From Inia geoffrensis (lineage: Eukaryota > Chordata > Mammalia > Artiodactyla > Iniidae), in contig CM070905.1 of assembly GCA_036417435.1 (NCBI GenBank), forward strand, positions 19,817,592 to 19,881,591: a stretch of DNA of 64,000 nucleotides, given 5' to 3'. The translations under genes and the position numbers were made by a program. The notes beneath the pieces were generated by a model. That model did not search any database. It was given only the letters and a program-made list of their open reading frames with translations, and was not told the DNA's origin. Below, piece by piece: positions 61,513-64,000 of the stretch. Numbering within the stretch: the first letter of the stretch is position 1; each line of letters begins with the position of its first letter.

Positions 61513-62965
61513 AGGACAGGGGGAAGATGGTGGAAGAGTAAGATGCGGAGATCACCTTTCTCCCCACGGATGCATCAGAAATACATCTACACGTGGAACT
61601 GCTCCTACAGAACACCCACTGAACGCTGGCAGAAGACCTCAGACCTCCCAAAAGGCAAGAAACTCCCCACGTACCTGAGTAGGGCAAAAGAAAAAAGAAT
61701 AAACAGAGACAAAAGAATAGGGATGGGACCCACACCAGTGGGAGGGAGCTGTGAAGGAGGAAAGGTTTCCACACAGTAGGAGCCCCTTTGCAGGAGGAGA
61801 CTGCGGGTGGCGGAGGGGGGAATCTTCGGAGCCATGGAGGAGAGCGCAGCAACTGGGGTTCGGAGGGCAAAGTGGAGAGATTTCCGCACAGAGGATCGGT
61901 GCCGAATGGCACTCACCAGCCTGAGAGGCTTGTCTGCTCACCCGCCGGGACAGACAGGAGCTGGGAGTTGAGGCTCGGGCTTCGGAGGTCGGATCATGGG
62001 GAAAGGACTGGGGTTGGCTGCGTGAACACAGTCTGAAGGGGGCTAGTGCACCACGGCTAGCCGGGAGGGAGTCCGGGAAAATATCTGGACCTGGACAAAG
62101 AGATTTTTTCTTCCCTCTTTGTTTCCTGGTGCACGAGGAGAGGGGATTAAGAGCGCTGCTTAAAGGAGCTCCAGAGACGGGCGCGAGCCGCAGATATCAG
62201 CGCGAACCTCAGACACAGGCATGAGATACGAAGGCCGCTGCTGACGCCACCAAGAAGCCTGTGTGCGAGCACAAGTCACTATCCACACCTACCTTCTGGG
62301 GAGCCTGTGCAGCCCACCACTGCCAGGGTCCTGGGATCCAGGGACAACTGCCCTGGGAGAACGCCCAGCACACCTCAGGCTGGTGCAATGTCATGCTAGG
62401 CTCTGCTGCCGCAGGCTCGCCCCACACTCCGTGCCCCTCCCTCCCCCCAGCCTGAGTGAGCCAGAGCCCCCGAATCAGCTGCTCCTTTAACCCCGTCCTG
62501 TCTGAGCAAAGAACAGACGCCCTCCAGCAACCTACACACAGAGGCGTGGCCAAATCCAAAGCTGAACCCCGGGAGCTGTGCGAACAAAGAAGAGAAAGGG
62601 AAATCTCTCCCAGCAGCCTCAGGAGCAGCGGATTAAATCTCCACAATGAACTTGATATATACTGCATGGGTAGAACACCTGAATAGACAACGAATCATCC
62701 CAAATTGAGGAGGTGGACTCTGAGAGCAAGATATATTATTTTCTCCCCTTTTCCCCTTTTTGTGAGTGTGTACGTGTATGCTTCTGTGTGAGATTTTGTC
62801 TGCATAGCTTTGCTTTCACCATTTGTCCTAGGGTTCTGTCTGTCCGTTTTTAGTTTGTGTGTGTTATTTTTTTTCTTTTTCACTTAAAAAATTTTTTTCT
62901 TAATAATTATTTTTTATTTTAATAACGTTATTTTATTTTATCTTACTTTATTTTATTTTATCCCC

Positions 62966-63045
62966 TTCCTTCCTTCCTTCCTTCCTTCCTTCCTTCCTTC
63001 CTTCCTTCCTTCCTTCCTTCCTTCCTTCCTTCCTTCCTTTCTTTC
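62966..63045. repeat. (CCTT)n polypyrimidine microsatellite within L1 5' UTR
   Basis: About 18 consecutive CCTT units, then TTTC/TTAC variants. The run is strand-asymmetric, all pyrimidine on the plus strand. Confidence 0.95.
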
Positions 63046-63584
63046 TTACTTTCTTTCTTTCTACTTTTTCTCCCTTTTATTCTGAGCCATGTGGATGAAA
63101 GGCTCTTGGTGCTGCATCCAGGAGTCAGTGCTGTGCCTCTGACGTGGGTGAGCCAACTTCAGGGCACTGATCCACAAGACACCTCCCATCTCCACGTAAT
63201 ATCAAAGAGCGAAAATCTCCCATAGATCTCTATCTCAACACCAACACCCAGCTTCACTCAATGACCAGCAAGCTACAGTGCTGGACACCCTATGCCAAAC
63301 AACTAGCAAGACAGGAATACAACCACACCCATTAGCAGAGAGGCTGCCTAAAATCATAATAAGGCCACAGACACCTCAAAGCACACCACAAGATGTGGAC
63401 CTGCCCACCAGAAAGACAAGATCCAGCCTAATCCACCACAACACAGGCACTAGTTCCCTCCACCAGGAAGCCTACACAACCCACTGAACCAACTTTAGCC
63501 ACTGGAGACAAGCACCATAAACAACAGGAACTATGAGCCTGCAGCCTGCAAAAAGGAGACCCCAAACACAGTAAGAAAAGCAAA

Positions 63585-63758
63585 ATGACAAGACAGAAAA
63601 ACACACAGCAGATGAAGGAGCAAGATAAAAACCCACCAGACCTAACAAATGAAGAGGCAATAGGTAGCCTACCTGAAAAAGAATTCATAATAATGATAGT
63701 AAAGATGATCCAAAATCTTGGAAATAGAATAGAGAAAATGCAAGAAACATATAACTAG
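63585..63758 (+). pseudogene. L1 ORF1, truncated by an early stop
   Basis: The ATG at 63585 starts MTRQKNTQQMKEQDKNPPDL, the usual L1 ORF1p N terminus. A TAG at 63756-63758 ends the frame after 57 codons, where the family normally continues into the coiled coil. Further ORF1-like sequence follows in other frames (for example 'gggatcagtagcagaataaatgaggc'), so the copy has at least one disabling change. It would encode the RNA-binding L1 chaperone if intact. Confidence 0.85.
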
Positions 63759-64000
63759 GACTGAGAAGAACTAAAGAGGAAACAAGCAACAATGAACAAC
63801 ACAATAAATGAAATTAAAAATACCCTAGAAGGGATCAGTAGCAGAATAAATGAGGCAGAAGAATGGATAAGTGACCTGGAAGATAAAATGGTGGAAATAA
63901 CTACTGCACAGCAGAATAAGGAAAAAAGAATGAAAAGAACTAAGGACAGTCTCAGAGACCTCAGGGTCAACATTAATTGCACCAACATTCGAATTATAGG

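Larger units (their letters stand above)
61513..64000 (+). mobile_element. L1 5' UTR and ORF1 start, continuing past the window edge
   Basis: It opens at the L1 5' terminus (ggaggacagggggaagatgg) and contains the GC-rich cetartiodactyl 5' UTR: 'cacggctagccgggaggg', 'ggagctccagagacgggcg', 'tttaaccccgtcctgtctg'. It then has a (CCTT)n tract, the late 5' UTR, and the ORF1 start at 63585. Many CpGs have decayed to TG/CA. It is truncated only by the window edge. Confidence 0.93.

Noticed and set aside
61454..62690. Several 60-150 codon frames in the GC-rich right end
   Set aside because: The region is an L1 5' UTR, whose high GC content lowers stop frequency. The frames are not conserved coding sequence.

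Overview
This is nuclear DNA from a mammal, almost certainly a cetacean. The strongest evidence is a set of 24 tRNA-derived SINEs of the CHR type found in cetaceans, hippos and ruminants. Fourteen are short copies of about 210 bp that read 'cttccctggtggcgcagtggttgagagtccgcc...gtaccgcaaaaa', a form typical of dolphin and whale genomes. Ten are longer copies of up to about 350 bp. I recognised no Bov-B or Bov-A elements. The L1 5' UTR at the right edge is also of a cetartiodactyl type. No bacterial, phage, plasmid or CRISPR content is visible.

The only protein-coding gene I can support is EXOC4 (SEC8), an exocyst complex subunit, on the minus strand. Coding exon 1 (38620-38705), exon 2 (18264-18453) and exon 3 (6948-7142) join in frame and give the first 157 residues of the protein. 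The window holds the CpG-rich promoter and start codon, about 20.2 kb of intron 1, about 11.1 kb of intron 2 and the start of intron 3. The remaining exons lie to the left of position 1.

Positions 1-38.7 kb are the EXOC4 5' end. The introns are filled with CHR SINEs, MIR and L2 fossils, HAL1/L1M remnants, an MLT1 LTR and a possible second LTR. Positions 38.4-38.95 kb are the promoter, with YY1, CCAAT, GC-box, ETS-like and ZNF143-like motifs. Positions 39-64 kb are upstream intergenic DNA made mostly of layered transposons. These include a MIR split by an L1 that is itself split by a MaLR LTR, a Tigger-like TA-flanked DNA transposon, an LTR-like block, an antisense L1 ORF2 carrying a SINE, and a rearranged L1 whose 5' UTR runs off the right edge.

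The most unusual structural signals are: (1) a 35-bp exact copy of sequence from 975 bp away embedded inside a SINE; (2) two SINEs in tandem that share three copies of one target site; (3) an L1 3' end joined head-to-head to an intact L1 5' terminus, as expected from twin priming that reached the RNA 5' end; (4) a Tigger-like element lying inside a 205-codon open frame; (5) a repeat-poor, homeodomain-motif-rich block at 0.8-1.56 kb that looks like a conserved noncoding element; (6) an unidentified 75-codon open segment interrupted by a SINE. I found no convincing new multi-gene system.
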